Part shown: positions 36,132 to 44,630 of the stretch, piece after piece
How positions within the stretch are numbered: position 1 is the first letter of the stretch
Layout of the letters: the number at the start of each line of letters is the position of its first letter
NCBI RefSeq assembly: GCF_000817735.3
Contig: NZ_JTJC03000017.1
Coordinates: 1 to 64,000, forward strand
Reading direction: 5' to 3'
Length of the DNA stretch: 64,000 nt
From: Scytonema millei VB511283
GTDB lineage: Bacteria; Cyanobacteriota; Cyanobacteriia; Cyanobacteriales; Chroococcidiopsidaceae
The notes under the pieces: generated by a model
What the model saw: the letters and a program-made list of their open reading frames with translations, nothing else
Databases searched by the model: none
Told to the model about the DNA's origin: nothing
Translations under genes and position numbers: made by a program

Positions 36132-39100
36132 TTATCCGCCAATTTCTTGCTGAAAGCGCCGATCGTTAATTAACGCCTCAAAATCAGGATCGGCTTGTGC
36201 TTCTTCGCGGTGGCTGGGATTGAGTTTGATTGCTTGCTGCAAGTTCTCTAAAGCAGATTCAGCTTGTCCTTGCAAAGCATAACAGGCAGCCTTATTGTAA
36301 TAAGCATTGGAATAATCGGATTTAATTTGCAAGGCGCGATCGAAACTCGTTAATGCTTCTGCATCCCGTTCTAATTGTACGAGCAGATATCCTCTAGAGT
36401 TCCAAGCTTTGAAGGAGTCGGGATTAAATTCGATCGCCTTATCGTAAGACGAGATCGCGTCTTCATATCTTTCCAATACCTCCAATGCCATTCCCCGATT
36501 CAACCACGCTACTGCACTATCGGGTTTAATTTGTACGGCTTTGTCAAATGATTGAAATGCTTCTTCATGACGCTGTAGTTTTCCTAAAGCAACACCGCGA
36601 TCGATCCAAGCTTGATAGTATTGTGGGTTAATTTCTACTGCCTTATCATAAGCTGCGATCGCTTCAGCAAGTTTGTTTGCTCTTCCCAAGACGATCCCCC
36701 TTTGGAACCAAGCTTTCTCATCGTTTGGTTCGACTTTGAGAACTTTATTAAACGCTGCAAATGCACCTTCGTAGCGTTTTAATTCTTTCAATGCCAAACC
36801 CCGCTGATACCAAGTTTCGGGATTGTTAGGACGAACTTCCAATACTTTATCGTATGCCGCGATCGCTTTTTCATATTGTTGCAATTCCCAATGTGCCATT
36901 CCTAGTTGATACCAGACATCAGGGTTATCGGGTTTCAATTCTAAAGCTCGATTGTAGGCAACAATGGCAGCTTCATATCTACCTTCAGCAAATAAAGTAT
37001 TGCCTTGATTCACGCAATCTTCCGGGTTCAGGAATAGGTGCGGCTGATTCGATTTCAGGCGTTCGATTTGCGCTGTCAATTCCTCTAGTTTTTCTGTCAT
37101 TTCGGCAAATGCCGCTTCTGCGATCGCTTTGGGGGCAACTTCTGCTAAGTTATGCAAAATCAACTCTTTCTGAGTTTTTGCTTCTGATTGCAAATCTTTT
37201 AAGAAGCTAGACAGCGTGCTTTCTAATTTATCGATCGCTTGCAGCGTTTTATCTTTACGAGTTTGAATTTCTGACTGAATTCCCGAAAGTTTATTTCTTG
37301 CTTCGGTTTCCAGTTCTGCTATGCTTTGAATTGTCCGATCTTGTTGAGACTTAATTTCAGACTGAGTATTTTCCACCTCAGACTCATACTCAACTTCTCG
37401 CGTTTTGAGGTTTTGAATTGCTTGCTCGATTTCCGTTTGCAATTTTGTCCCAGATGCAGAAATTTGAGCGGCGATCGCTTGTCGCAACTTTGCTATACTT
37501 TCTAGCGCCAAATCGTTTTGTTCTTGAAACTTCCGTGCGGTTTCAGTTTTAATTTCAGCTAGTTGTGGCGCAAATTCAGATTGCAGCAATCTGAGGTTTT
37601 GTAAAATTGTGCTTCTTTCTGCTTGCGCCTCTGTTTGAATGACATTCAATTGTTGCTTATAATCTGCCTCCGCTTGTTTTAAGCCTTTAACTACAACTTC
37701 TCGTTGCTTTTGAATATTTGCTCGCAGTGCCGATAGCTGTTTCACAACATCTGTTTCCGATCTGCTCAGATTTTGCAAAATTGTATCTCTCTGTTCCCGC
37801 ACGTCTGCTTCCATTTCGACTAGCTTGGGTGCAAACTCTAGACTCAATCTCTCTAAGTTTTCTACTAATAAATTTCTTTGAGTTTGTGACTGCTGTTGTA
37901 ACTCATTGAGCCGCGCCACAAATGCTGTTTCCGACTGTTGTAATTTCCTCAAAATACCGTCTTTTTGTCCCTGTACCTCTGCTTGCAATGCCGCTAGGTG
38001 AGGCGCAAAATCCGCACTCAGTCTTTCTAAATTGCGGATTGTTAAATCTTTCTGATTTGCCGCCTGTTTTTCCAGTTCAAACAGTTGAGTAATAAATGTA
38101 CCTTCTACTTGCCTAAAGTTTTGTAGAGAACTATCTTTTTGCTCGACAATATCGGCATTGAAGGCATTAACTTGAGTGTCAAAATCTGTTTTTGCTTGTA
38201 CGAATTGTCCTAAAACAGTATCTTTACGCTTTTCTATTTCTGCTTGGATTACAGACAACTCACCATCAAACTCCGATTTCACTTGCTCGAATTCTTGTAA
38301 CGTCAGAGATTTTTGTGCTTGCGCATCTGCTTGTAATGCTAAAACTTGAGTATCAAAATTTGTTTTCGTCTGTTCAAATTGTTGTAATGCAACATCTTTT
38401 TGTCCTTGCACATCAATTTGAAATTCTGAGAGTTGGTGAGTAAAAGCAACTGCTAATTGTTCTAAGTTACCCAGAATAGCTTCTCGTTGCTTTTGAGTCG
38501 TACCTTGGATATCATTTAATTGTTGGATAAAGTCTTGCTCCGATCGCTTCAAGTTCTGCACGATCGCATCTTTTTGTGCTTGTACGTCCGCTTGCAATTC
38601 CATCAATTGAGGTGAAAAATCAGCTCCTAATTGTTCTAAGTTACGTAAAATTAAATCCCTATGTTTTTGCGCTCCTAAATGCAAATCTGTCAGTTGTGTA
38701 GAGAACTGATTTTCTAAATTTTCTAATGCTTGTTTAGAAGTATTAACTTGAGTTGCCAGATCCGATAAAACTTGATTTTTAGTTTGATATACTTCAGAGA
38801 TTAACTGAGAGAGATTATTTCTTTTGGCATTAATTTCTTGGTGTAAAGTATCTGCCTCATTATCCATATCCTCAGCGATACCTTGGGCTGCACGCAACAG
38901 CTTTTTCACTTCTTGGTTAGCAGTATTCAGCTTAGTTTCTAACTCTCCTACCTCTTTAATCCGCGCTGCAACTAAATCGGCTACCTCACGCACCACCGAG
39001 CGCCGGAGCAAGAACAGAGTTGCGATCGCCAAAGCTAAAATGAGTACTAGGACGGCAAGCAGAATGTTAAATATCGTTAACGTCTGGCTGAATATGCGAT

Positions 39101-39326
39101 TTGCTTCGGCTTGAACTTGCTGTTGGACTGGACTTTGTTGTGAACCTGGCTGTATCTGCGCTACCTGTCTTTCTTGACTGATGCTTTGGGTAGCTGTTTG
39201 GGCGAGAATAGGCTTATTAGCGCTAGCAACTCCAGCACTTGCAATACCTATAGACAGCAGGAAAGTAGAGAGAACCTTTCCACTACGGGATACCAGTGTC
39301 AAGACTTCTGAATGCTTGCGTTCCAT
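36132..39326 (-). CDS. Membrane-anchored 29-residue-repeat coiled-coil protein with C-terminal TPRs
   Basis: A 1064-residue protein. Residues 16-38 form a signal-like hydrophobic segment and 86-107 a transmembrane helix. A helical linker leads to residues 200-725, which are 18 tandem copies of a 29-residue unit (one copy has 4 extra residues). The consensus is roughly NLxxxxxxFxxQLxxxQxxxQxQ(K/R)D, rich in Gln and Glu. A short helix follows, then eight 34-residue TPRs to the C-terminus (WYQLGMAHWELQQYEKAIAAY type). Repeats of 29 residues equal 8 helical turns, which fits a long uninterrupted coiled coil. ATG at 39326 has GAAGGAAG upstream. A membrane-tethered spacer with a protein-binding TPR head is my inference; no family is recognised for the repeat block. 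Confidence 0.85.
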   Translation of the reverse strand: MERKHSEVLTLVSRSGKVLSTFLLSIGIASAGVASANKPILAQTATQSISQERQVAQIQPGSQQSPVQQQVQAEANRIFSQTLTIFNILLAVLVLILALAIATLFLLRRSVVREVADLVAARIKEVGELETKLNTANQEVKKLLRAAQGIAEDMDNEADTLHQEINAKRNNLSQLISEVYQTKNQVLSDLATQVNTSKQALENLENQFSTQLTDLHLGAQKHRDLILRNLEQLGADFSPQLMELQADVQAQKDAIVQNLKRSEQDFIQQLNDIQGTTQKQREAILGNLEQLAVAFTHQLSEFQIDVQGQKDVALQQFEQTKTNFDTQVLALQADAQAQKSLTLQEFEQVKSEFDGELSVIQAEIEKRKDTVLGQFVQAKTDFDTQVNAFNADIVEQKDSSLQNFRQVEGTFITQLFELEKQAANQKDLTIRNLERLSADFAPHLAALQAEVQGQKDGILRKLQQSETAFVARLNELQQQSQTQRNLLVENLERLSLEFAPKLVEMEADVREQRDTILQNLSRSETDVVKQLSALRANIQKQREVVVKGLKQAEADYKQQLNVIQTEAQAERSTILQNLRLLQSEFAPQLAEIKTETARKFQEQNDLALESIAKLRQAIAAQISASGTKLQTEIEQAIQNLKTREVEYESEVENTQSEIKSQQDRTIQSIAELETEARNKLSGIQSEIQTRKDKTLQAIDKLESTLSSFLKDLQSEAKTQKELILHNLAEVAPKAIAEAAFAEMTEKLEELTAQIERLKSNQPHLFLNPEDCVNQGNTLFAEGRYEAAIVAYNRALELKPDNPDVWYQLGMAHWELQQYEKAIAAYDKVLEVRPNNPETWYQRGLALKELKRYEGAFAAFNKVLKVEPNDEKAWFQRGIVLGRANKLAEAIAAYDKAVEINPQYYQAWIDRGVALGKLQRHEEAFQSFDKAVQIKPDSAVAWLNRGMALEVLERYEDAISSYDKAIEFNPDSFKAWNSRGYLLVQLERDAEALTSFDRALQIKSDYSNAYYNKAACYALQGQAESALENLQQAIKLNPSHREEAQADPDFEALINDRRFQQEIGG

Positions 39327-39412
39327 CAGTACTTCCTTCGTCTGTTTGATAGGGACAGCTATATCCAAATATATCGTTCCTAGTTAAGTATCTCTCGAAT
39401 GGGCAGTTGGGA

Positions 39413-39560
39413 GTCGTCGGGGCGGGTTTTGACCACAATTTCCTGGTTTTGAGTGTCAAACTCTTGGCTAAACCCGCCCGTACAGGGTAGTCGTCGGGGC
39501 GGGTTTTGACCCCTATGTTCTGGTTTTGAGTGTCAAACTCTTGGCTAAACCCGCCCGTAC
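39413..39560. repeat. Tandem pair of GGGGCGGGTTTT palindromic elements
   Basis: Two 71-bp copies (39413-39483 and 39490-39560) at a 77-bp period, nearly identical except in the middle of the left half. Each begins GTCGTCGGGGCGGGTTTTGA and ends AAACCCGCCCGTAC, so each can fold on itself. Related single copies are at 41228-41292 and 47537-47603. Confidence 0.9.
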
Positions 39561-39605
39561 AAAGAAGTTGGGAGCTGGAAAAGGGTGTAGGATGTAGTCA
39601 TTGCT

Positions 39606-39642
39606 CGCTGATAACTGATAACTGACAACTGATAACTGATAA
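39606..39642 (+). repeat. ACTGATA/ACTGACA heptamer array
   Basis: About five tandem heptamers ending one base before the GTG start of the ccmK-type gene, so they occupy the place where a ribosome binding site would be. Confidence 0.85.
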
Positions 39643-39643
39643 A

Positions 39644-39985
39644 GTGACAACATTAGCGATCGGCATGATTGAAACTGCGGGCGTTCCTACTGCTGTGGAA
39701 GTTGGGGATGCAATGTGTAAAGCGGCACTGGTGACGCTGGTTGCATACGAAAACACCGATCTCGGTCGCATTACAGTTATCATCAGAGGAGCTGTCTCTG
39801 AGGTGAATGTAGCTGTTATAGCTGGCTTAGCGGCTGTATTGCGGGTTAATGGCGGCGAGATCCTTTCCCATCACATTATTGCTCGTCCTCACGAAAATTT
39901 AGAGTATATCTTACCAATTCACCGCACGGAAGATGTAGCTCAATTTCAGCACGATATTTGCTTTCCCCCACCTTTGTCGGCGTAG
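39644..39985 (+). CDS. Carboxysome shell protein, CcmK paralogue (single BMC domain)
   Basis: Forms hexamers that tile the carboxysome shell. The 113-residue protein has the BMC fold: [78 protein letters not shown]. The pore loop (36-41) reads ENTDLG, where major CcmK1/K2 proteins have a KIGSG-type loop. The start is GTG at 39644, directly behind heptamer repeats and without a visible ribosome site. It stands alone, away from any ccm operon, like the satellite ccmK genes of other cyanobacteria. The subtype is not assigned. Confidence 0.88.
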   Translation: MTTLAIGMIETAGVPTAVEVGDAMCKAALVTLVAYENTDLGRITVIIRGAVSEVNVAVIAGLAAVLRVNGGEILSHHIIARPHENLEYILPIHRTEDVAQFQHDICFPPPLSA

Positions 39986-40100
39986 AGGGAGCAGGGAGTA
40001 GGGAGCAGGGGAAGAAGAAACAAGGGAGAGGGAGGAGACAAGGGAGACAAGGGAGATAAGGAAGTAATTCTAGCCACTAGCCACTAGCCACTAGCCACTT
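39986..40100 (+). repeat. Composite short tandem repeats
   Basis: GGGAGCA/GGGAGTA copies, then AGGGAGACA units, then ACTAGCC copies (40074-40098) running up to the next start codon. No unique sequence of note. Confidence 0.85.
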
Positions 40101-40637
40101 ATGGGACAAAAAGTAGCATTTTGGTTAATTCCCGCTGCCGCCGATAGAATCTTCTTTCAGGAAGTTATCGATCGCCTTGCTGAAAACTATGCTGCTTTCT
40201 CCTTCAATCCTCACGTTACAATTTACTGGGGCGAATTTGGTGAGGATGAATCTCTAACCGAAATCTTAGAGCAGGCAGTTCGAGGAATTAACGCTTTTAG
40301 TTTACAGTGCGATCGCGTCTTATATACAGATCAATTTACGAAAACTCTTTTCGTCCAATTTCACCCCAGGAAAATCTTAAGTCAGATTACAGAGTCAATT
40401 CGGAATCACTCCCAGTCCCCTACCGATTTTACCCTCAATCCCCATCTCAGCTTGATGTACAAACATCTCGATGCAGATGTAAAACAATCAATAGCTTCAA
40501 CTATTTCTCTGCCTAAAACTGAAGTTTTCTTCGATGAAATTCAAGTATTGCTGACTCCAGACACAGCACAAACGCGGGAAGATATTGAAAATATTAAATC
40601 GATTATCAGTTATCAGTTACCAGGGAGTTGTGAGTAG
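40101..40637 (+). CDS. 2H phosphoesterase (cyclic phosphodiesterase / 2'-5' RNA ligase-like)
   Basis: A 178-residue protein with the two H-x-(T/S)-h motifs of the 2H superfamily: NPHVTIYWG (about residue 38) and NPHLSLMYK (about 115). They lie in symmetrical halves, with QCDRVLYTDQFTKTLFVQF between. Relatives open cyclic phosphates of nucleotides or RNA ends. The last dozen residues (IISYQLPGSCE) are encoded by CAGTTAT/CAGGGAG repeats, so the native C-terminus was changed. The actual substrate is unknown. Confidence 0.82.
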   Translation: MGQKVAFWLIPAAADRIFFQEVIDRLAENYAAFSFNPHVTIYWGEFGEDESLTEILEQAVRGINAFSLQCDRVLYTDQFTKTLFVQFHPRKILSQITESIRNHSQSPTDFTLNPHLSLMYKHLDADVKQSIASTISLPKTEVFFDEIQVLLTPDTAQTREDIENIKSIISYQLPGSCE

Positions 40638-40903
40638 GGACGCACAGCCATGCACCCATACAGTGGTGAGTGGTGCGTAACAAATTAGCGATTACCAATT
40701 ACCAATTACCAAATCCGCGAAAAAATCAAATAATTATCATAAATCTTTACTTTTTATCCGATTGCTTTTCTGCTGTGCGGTCGATATAATGGCAATCGTA
40801 ACTAATAAATACGCTATTCCGATAAATTAATCGTTGATTAAAACTGTAGCTTGTAGAACTGCGCTCTTCAGATGTAAAAACTTAACCTTTATGGGAGATA
40901 ACT

Positions 40904-41197
40904 ATGGCGATTCAAAGCGATGTGGAATTAGGTACGCATAGACCAACTCAAACTCGGCTCAAGATTCGCATACCCAAAGGCTTGCATGGCGAACCAGTCA
41001 TTTCTCGCCTCACTTCCCAGTGTGGAATTACTGTAAATATTTTGGCGGCTTTGCTGAGTGCGAATGGACGCGATGATGGCTGGTTCGACTTAGAACTTCA
41101 TGGGACAAAACCTCAGATTGGCAATGCAATTACATATTTGAACGAATTGGATTTAGAAATCTGGGGACAATCTACGCCAGAAGAAGACGGCTGGTAA
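40904..41197 (+). CDS. NIL-domain protein
   Basis: A 97-residue protein whose TQTRLKIRIPKGLHGEPVISRLTSQCGITVNILAALLS ... DGWFDLELHG and the following helix match the NIL domain. That is an ACT-like ligand-binding domain known from methionine ABC transporter ATPases. Free-standing NIL proteins occur in cyanobacteria, often near sulfate or methionine genes. None is adjacent here. ATG at 40904 follows TGGGAGA. Confidence 0.8.
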   Translation: MAIQSDVELGTHRPTQTRLKIRIPKGLHGEPVISRLTSQCGITVNILAALLSANGRDDGWFDLELHGTKPQIGNAITYLNELDLEIWGQSTPEEDGW

Positions 41198-41227
41198 GCA
41201 AGTCAAAAGTTAAAAGTGAAAAATTCG

Positions 41228-41292
41228 TAGGGGCGGGTTTAGCTAGAATCCTTAATAACTAACGAAGATCTCTAACCAAAACCCGCCCGTAC
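41228..41292. repeat. GGGGCGGGTTT palindromic element
   Basis: Starts GTAGGGGCGGGTTT and ends AAACCCGCCCGTAC with about 37 bases between the arms. Third locus of the family seen at 39413-39560. Confidence 0.85.
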
Positions 41293-41390
41293 AGATAAAA
41301 GTACGATTTTAGTGGGGCGATCGCGATCGCGCGTGCAGGTAGACATGCGTATTGTTATACGATCGTCTTGACGCTGCTAGTGTATGCCTG

Positions 41391-42872
41391 ATGGAATTTG
41401 ACATCATCTCTCAAGCCAAAACTCCAATTCTGGAAGCTCTTTGGCAATGTGCAAATCGCATAAATCATGCTCCTTTCTACACCCCAGGACATAAACGGGG
41501 AGAAGGAATCACCCAGCAGCTAGTAAATTATTTTGGTAAAGCCATATTTAGTGCTGACTTACCAGAATTGCCAGAGTTAGATAACCTATTTGCACCCCAA
41601 GGAATCATTCAGGAAGCGCAAGAATTAGCCGCAGTCGCATTTGGAGCGGAAAAAACCTGGTTTTTAGTCAACGGTTCTACTTGTGGTGTAGAAGCAGCGA
41701 TTTTAGCAACTTGTGGGGTAGGAGATAAGATTATTCTGCCGCGTAACATGCATAATTCAGCGATCGCAGGTCTAATTCTCTCTGGTGCTGTCCCGATTTT
41801 CATTGCTCCTGCATACGATCCGGTGCTAGATATCGCTCACAGCATCACTCCTGAAGCAGTAGCCGCAGCCTTAGCTGCACATCCCGATGCCAAATCTGTC
41901 TTGATGGTCTATCCGACATATTATGGCGTATGTGGCGATCTAGCCGCGATCGCTGCTGTAGTACATCAACATAATATTCCTTTATTAGTTGACGAGGCGC
42001 ACGGTTCCCACTTTGCCTTTCATCCCGAATTGCCTACCCCCGCCTTAGCAGCTGGAGCAGATTTAAGCGTACAGTCAACTCATAAGGTTTTAGGAGCATT
42101 CACTCAAGCTTCAATGCTACATGTTAGGGGCAATAGAATAGATCGCGATCGCCTGAATAAATCTTTGCAACTCTTACAATCTACCAGTCCTAGCTATCTA
42201 CTTCTAGCCTCCCTAGATGCCGCGCGGCAACAAATGGCATTATACGGTGAGGAACTGATGGCGAAAACTTTGCGGTTAGCCGATGAAGCCAAAAACCGAA
42301 TTAGTCAAATTCCCGATCTTTCAATTTTACAGATGCCAGCAAAAAACCCAGGCTTTGTCGCACTTGACGAGACGAGACTTACCGTCACCGTCTCTGAGTT
42401 GAGGATCTCGGGATTTGAGGCGGATGAAATCTTGCATCAAGAATTAGGCGTTACAGCCGAATTACCATCTTTACAACACCTCACGTTTATCATTTCCTTG
42501 GGCAACACAGTAGCAGATATCGAGCGACTGGTAGAAGGTTTTGTTGTTCTGGCTGAAAGATCTACACAGGTAAGTCAAAAGTTAAAAGTTAAAAGTCAAA
42601 ACCAATTGGGAATTCCGAATTCCTCACTCACACCGCGTGAGGCTTTCTTTGCTCCAACAGAAACGTTACCATTTCATCAGACACGCGATCGCATCAGTGC
42701 AGAACTTATCTGTCCTTATCCTCCAGGGATTCCTATTTTGATGCCAGGAGAAATCATCACCTCAGAAGCATTGGAATACCTACAACAGATTCAAACCAGT
42801 GGTGGATATATAACTGGATGCACCGATCCGAGTCTCACTCAGTTAAAAGTAGTCGTAAGTCGTAAGTCGTAA
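41391..42872 (+). CDS. Orn/Lys/Arg decarboxylase family PLP enzyme
   Basis: A 493-residue fold-type-I PLP enzyme: FYTPGHKRGEGI, FLVNGSTCGVEAAILATCG, DEAHGSHFAFH (PLP-binding Asp) and SVQSTHKVLGAFTQASMLH (Schiff-base Lys). The C-terminal domain has ELICPYPPGIPILMPGE. Members decarboxylate lysine, ornithine or arginine and feed polyamine synthesis; the substrate is not resolved. Two repeat-encoded parts stand out. One is an insert around residues 390-412 (SQKLKVKSQNQLGIPNSS) from AAAAGTT/AAAAGTC units. The other is the last residues KVVVSRKS, from GTAAGTC units. ATG at 41391 is preferred over TTG at 41352. Confidence 0.88.
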   Translation: MEFDIISQAKTPILEALWQCANRINHAPFYTPGHKRGEGITQQLVNYFGKAIFSADLPELPELDNLFAPQGIIQEAQELAAVAFGAEKTWFLVNGSTCGVEAAILATCGVGDKIILPRNMHNSAIAGLILSGAVPIFIAPAYDPVLDIAHSITPEAVAAALAAHPDAKSVLMVYPTYYGVCGDLAAIAAVVHQHNIPLLVDEAHGSHFAFHPELPTPALAAGADLSVQSTHKVLGAFTQASMLHVRGNRIDRDRLNKSLQLLQSTSPSYLLLASLDAARQQMALYGEELMAKTLRLADEAKNRISQIPDLSILQMPAKNPGFVALDETRLTVTVSELRISGFEADEILHQELGVTAELPSLQHLTFIISLGNTVADIERLVEGFVVLAERSTQVSQKLKVKSQNQLGIPNSSLTPREAFFAPTETLPFHQTRDRISAELICPYPPGIPILMPGEIITSEALEYLQQIQTSGGYITGCTDPSLTQLKVVVSRKS

Positions 42873-42884
42873 GTCGTAAGTCGC
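42853..42884 (+). repeat. GTAAGTC heptamer array across a stop codon
   Basis: About 4.5 tandem copies of GTAAGTC. The stop codon of the decarboxylase lies inside it. It is the reverse complement of the 7931-7976 array. Confidence 0.9.
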
Positions 42885-42918
42885 AATTAATGACTGACTA
42901 CACCCCACACCCCACACC

Positions 42919-44613
42919 CTACACCCTTTCTTCACTGCTCCCTATTCCATGAGGTAATTCCATAGTGAATGTAGTCCACCCTTCCTGACTTTCTACCTGA
43001 AGCGTTCCTTGGAGGTGTTCTACTAATTTTTGGACTAAAGTTAGTCCCAGTCCCGTACCCCCTTGTTTCCAGCGATCGCTGTTGTGAATGCGATAAAATT
43101 TTTCAAAAATCTTCGGTAATTCTGCTGCGGGAATTTCTGCTTGGTTGCGGACGGTAAAGATCGTCCGTGTAGCGGGTAGTTGATAATTGGTAATTGGTAA
43201 TTGGTAATTGGTTGGTGCGTGGTGCGTTCTCCTCTGTTCCTCTGCTCCTCTGCTCCTCTGTTCCTGAGCTGCTCTTCTTTCTCCCTCAGCTCCCTCAGTT
43301 CTCTTTCCCCCTACTCCCTGCACCGAAGCGCTCCCTGCTCCCTGACAACTGACACTAACGACTATCATCCCCCCTGCTGGAGTATATTTACAGGCATTGT
43401 TTGCTAGTTCGGCGATCGCTCGCTCCAAACTGGCGCGGTCTGTCAATATTTGCGATAGATTGGGATCGAGCCGAATTTCTAGTAATTGTTGATTTTCTTG
43501 GGCGCGAATTAGAAAAGGTTCCATAATTTGGGGTAGCCATTCCTGCAAGTTAACAGCTTCTTGTACGAGGGTGGGATAAGACGCTGTTTCTAATCTTTGC
43601 AAGTCGAGTAGTTCGGTAATCAACTCAGCTTCTCGATTGCATTCTGCTTGCAAGATTTCTAAATATCGCTGTCTTTTTTCACTACTAGGAGAAGTTTTTA
43701 ACATTTGAAGTGCCATTTTCATGTTGGCAATAGGCGTGCGCAGCTCGTGAGAAACAGTACTTAAAAAATCATCTTTGAGTTCGTGCATTTTTTGCATTTG
43801 CAGCAACATCTGCTCTTGCTCGATTTGTTTTTGGTGCATAGCTTCGACCTGTTGCCGTTCGCTAATATCCTGAAAAACTAACATCGTGCCTACAATGTTT
43901 CCTCGATCGTCTTTAATTGGTGCAATGCTGTCGTCAATGGGTATTTCTAAACCATTTTTATCAATCAGTTGCGATCGCTCTGAAATCTCGACTGTTATTC
44001 CTTCTTGTAAAGCTTGCTGAATTGGGTGTTCTGAATTTATAGTTTGTATAGGAACAATTTTGACAACTTCTGTTGCTTCTTTGCCACAGGCATCTTGCCG
44101 ATTCCAACCAGTTAAAGCTTCTGCGATTGGATTCATAAAAGCGATTTTTCCTTCTGTATCGCTAGCAATTACACCATTGTTAATACTTTTTAATACAGTT
44201 TTCAACCAGTATTTGTTTTGTTTGAGCTTTTGCTCTATTAAATATTTATTTAGCGTAATCTCGATTGTTGTTTTTAGTTCTTGCTCTCTAAAAGGTTTGA
44301 TAATATAACCAAAGGGTTGCGTTGCCAGCGCTCTATTGAGAATGTATTCGTCGGAATTTGCAGTTAGATAGACCACAGGAAGCTCGAAATTATGGTGCAA
44401 AACTTGAGCTAACGCTATGCCGTCCATATCTCCTTGCAAGCGAATATCTACGAGTACTAAGTCTGGTTTGAGTTCGCTAATTTGGGCGATCGCTTCTTCT
44501 CCAGTTGCAACAGTTTTACATACATGGTAACCAAACTTCTGTAACCGATTTTCTATATCTTTGGCAACGATCCTTTCGTCCTCAACCACCAATATTTTTG
44601 CTGGGATATTCAT
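42919..44613 (-). CDS. Hybrid regulator: receiver - PAS - histidine kinase
   Basis: A 564-residue cytosolic signalling protein. It has a receiver domain at 1-120 with phosphoacceptor Asp56 (LVLVDIRLQGDMDG) and Lys at IIKPF, and PAS at about 135-255 (NNGVIASDTEGKIAFMNPIAEALTGW). A short coiled coil leads to HisKA with His289 (STVSHELRTPIANM). The HATPase domain has its N box ELANNACKYTP (402-412) and G2 box GGTGLGL (518-524). Residues about 423-483 are an in-frame insert built from four tandem-repeat types, placed between two strands of the ATPase domain. It lies 17 bp downstream of the membrane kinase gene and probably shares its message. Confidence 0.88.
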   Translation of the reverse strand: MNIPAKILVVEDERIVAKDIENRLQKFGYHVCKTVATGEEAIAQISELKPDLVLVDIRLQGDMDGIALAQVLHHNFELPVVYLTANSDEYILNRALATQPFGYIIKPFREQELKTTIEITLNKYLIEQKLKQNKYWLKTVLKSINNGVIASDTEGKIAFMNPIAEALTGWNRQDACGKEATEVVKIVPIQTINSEHPIQQALQEGITVEISERSQLIDKNGLEIPIDDSIAPIKDDRGNIVGTMLVFQDISERQQVEAMHQKQIEQEQMLLQMQKMHELKDDFLSTVSHELRTPIANMKMALQMLKTSPSSEKRQRYLEILQAECNREAELITELLDLQRLETASYPTLVQEAVNLQEWLPQIMEPFLIRAQENQQLLEIRLDPNLSQILTDRASLERAIAELANNACKYTPAGGMIVVSVSCQGAGSASVQGVGGKRTEGAEGERRAAQEQRSRGAEEQRRTHHAPTNYQLPITNYQLPATRTIFTVRNQAEIPAAELPKIFEKFYRIHNSDRWKQGGTGLGLTLVQKLVEHLQGTLQVESQEGWTTFTMELPHGIGSSEERV

Positions 44614-44630
44614 TCTTTTATAAACTCAGT

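Noticed and set aside
36854-39387. Several plus-strand frames over the repeat protein gene
   Set aside because: They are mirror images of the repetitive, Gln/Glu-rich minus-strand gene and share no consistent family features.
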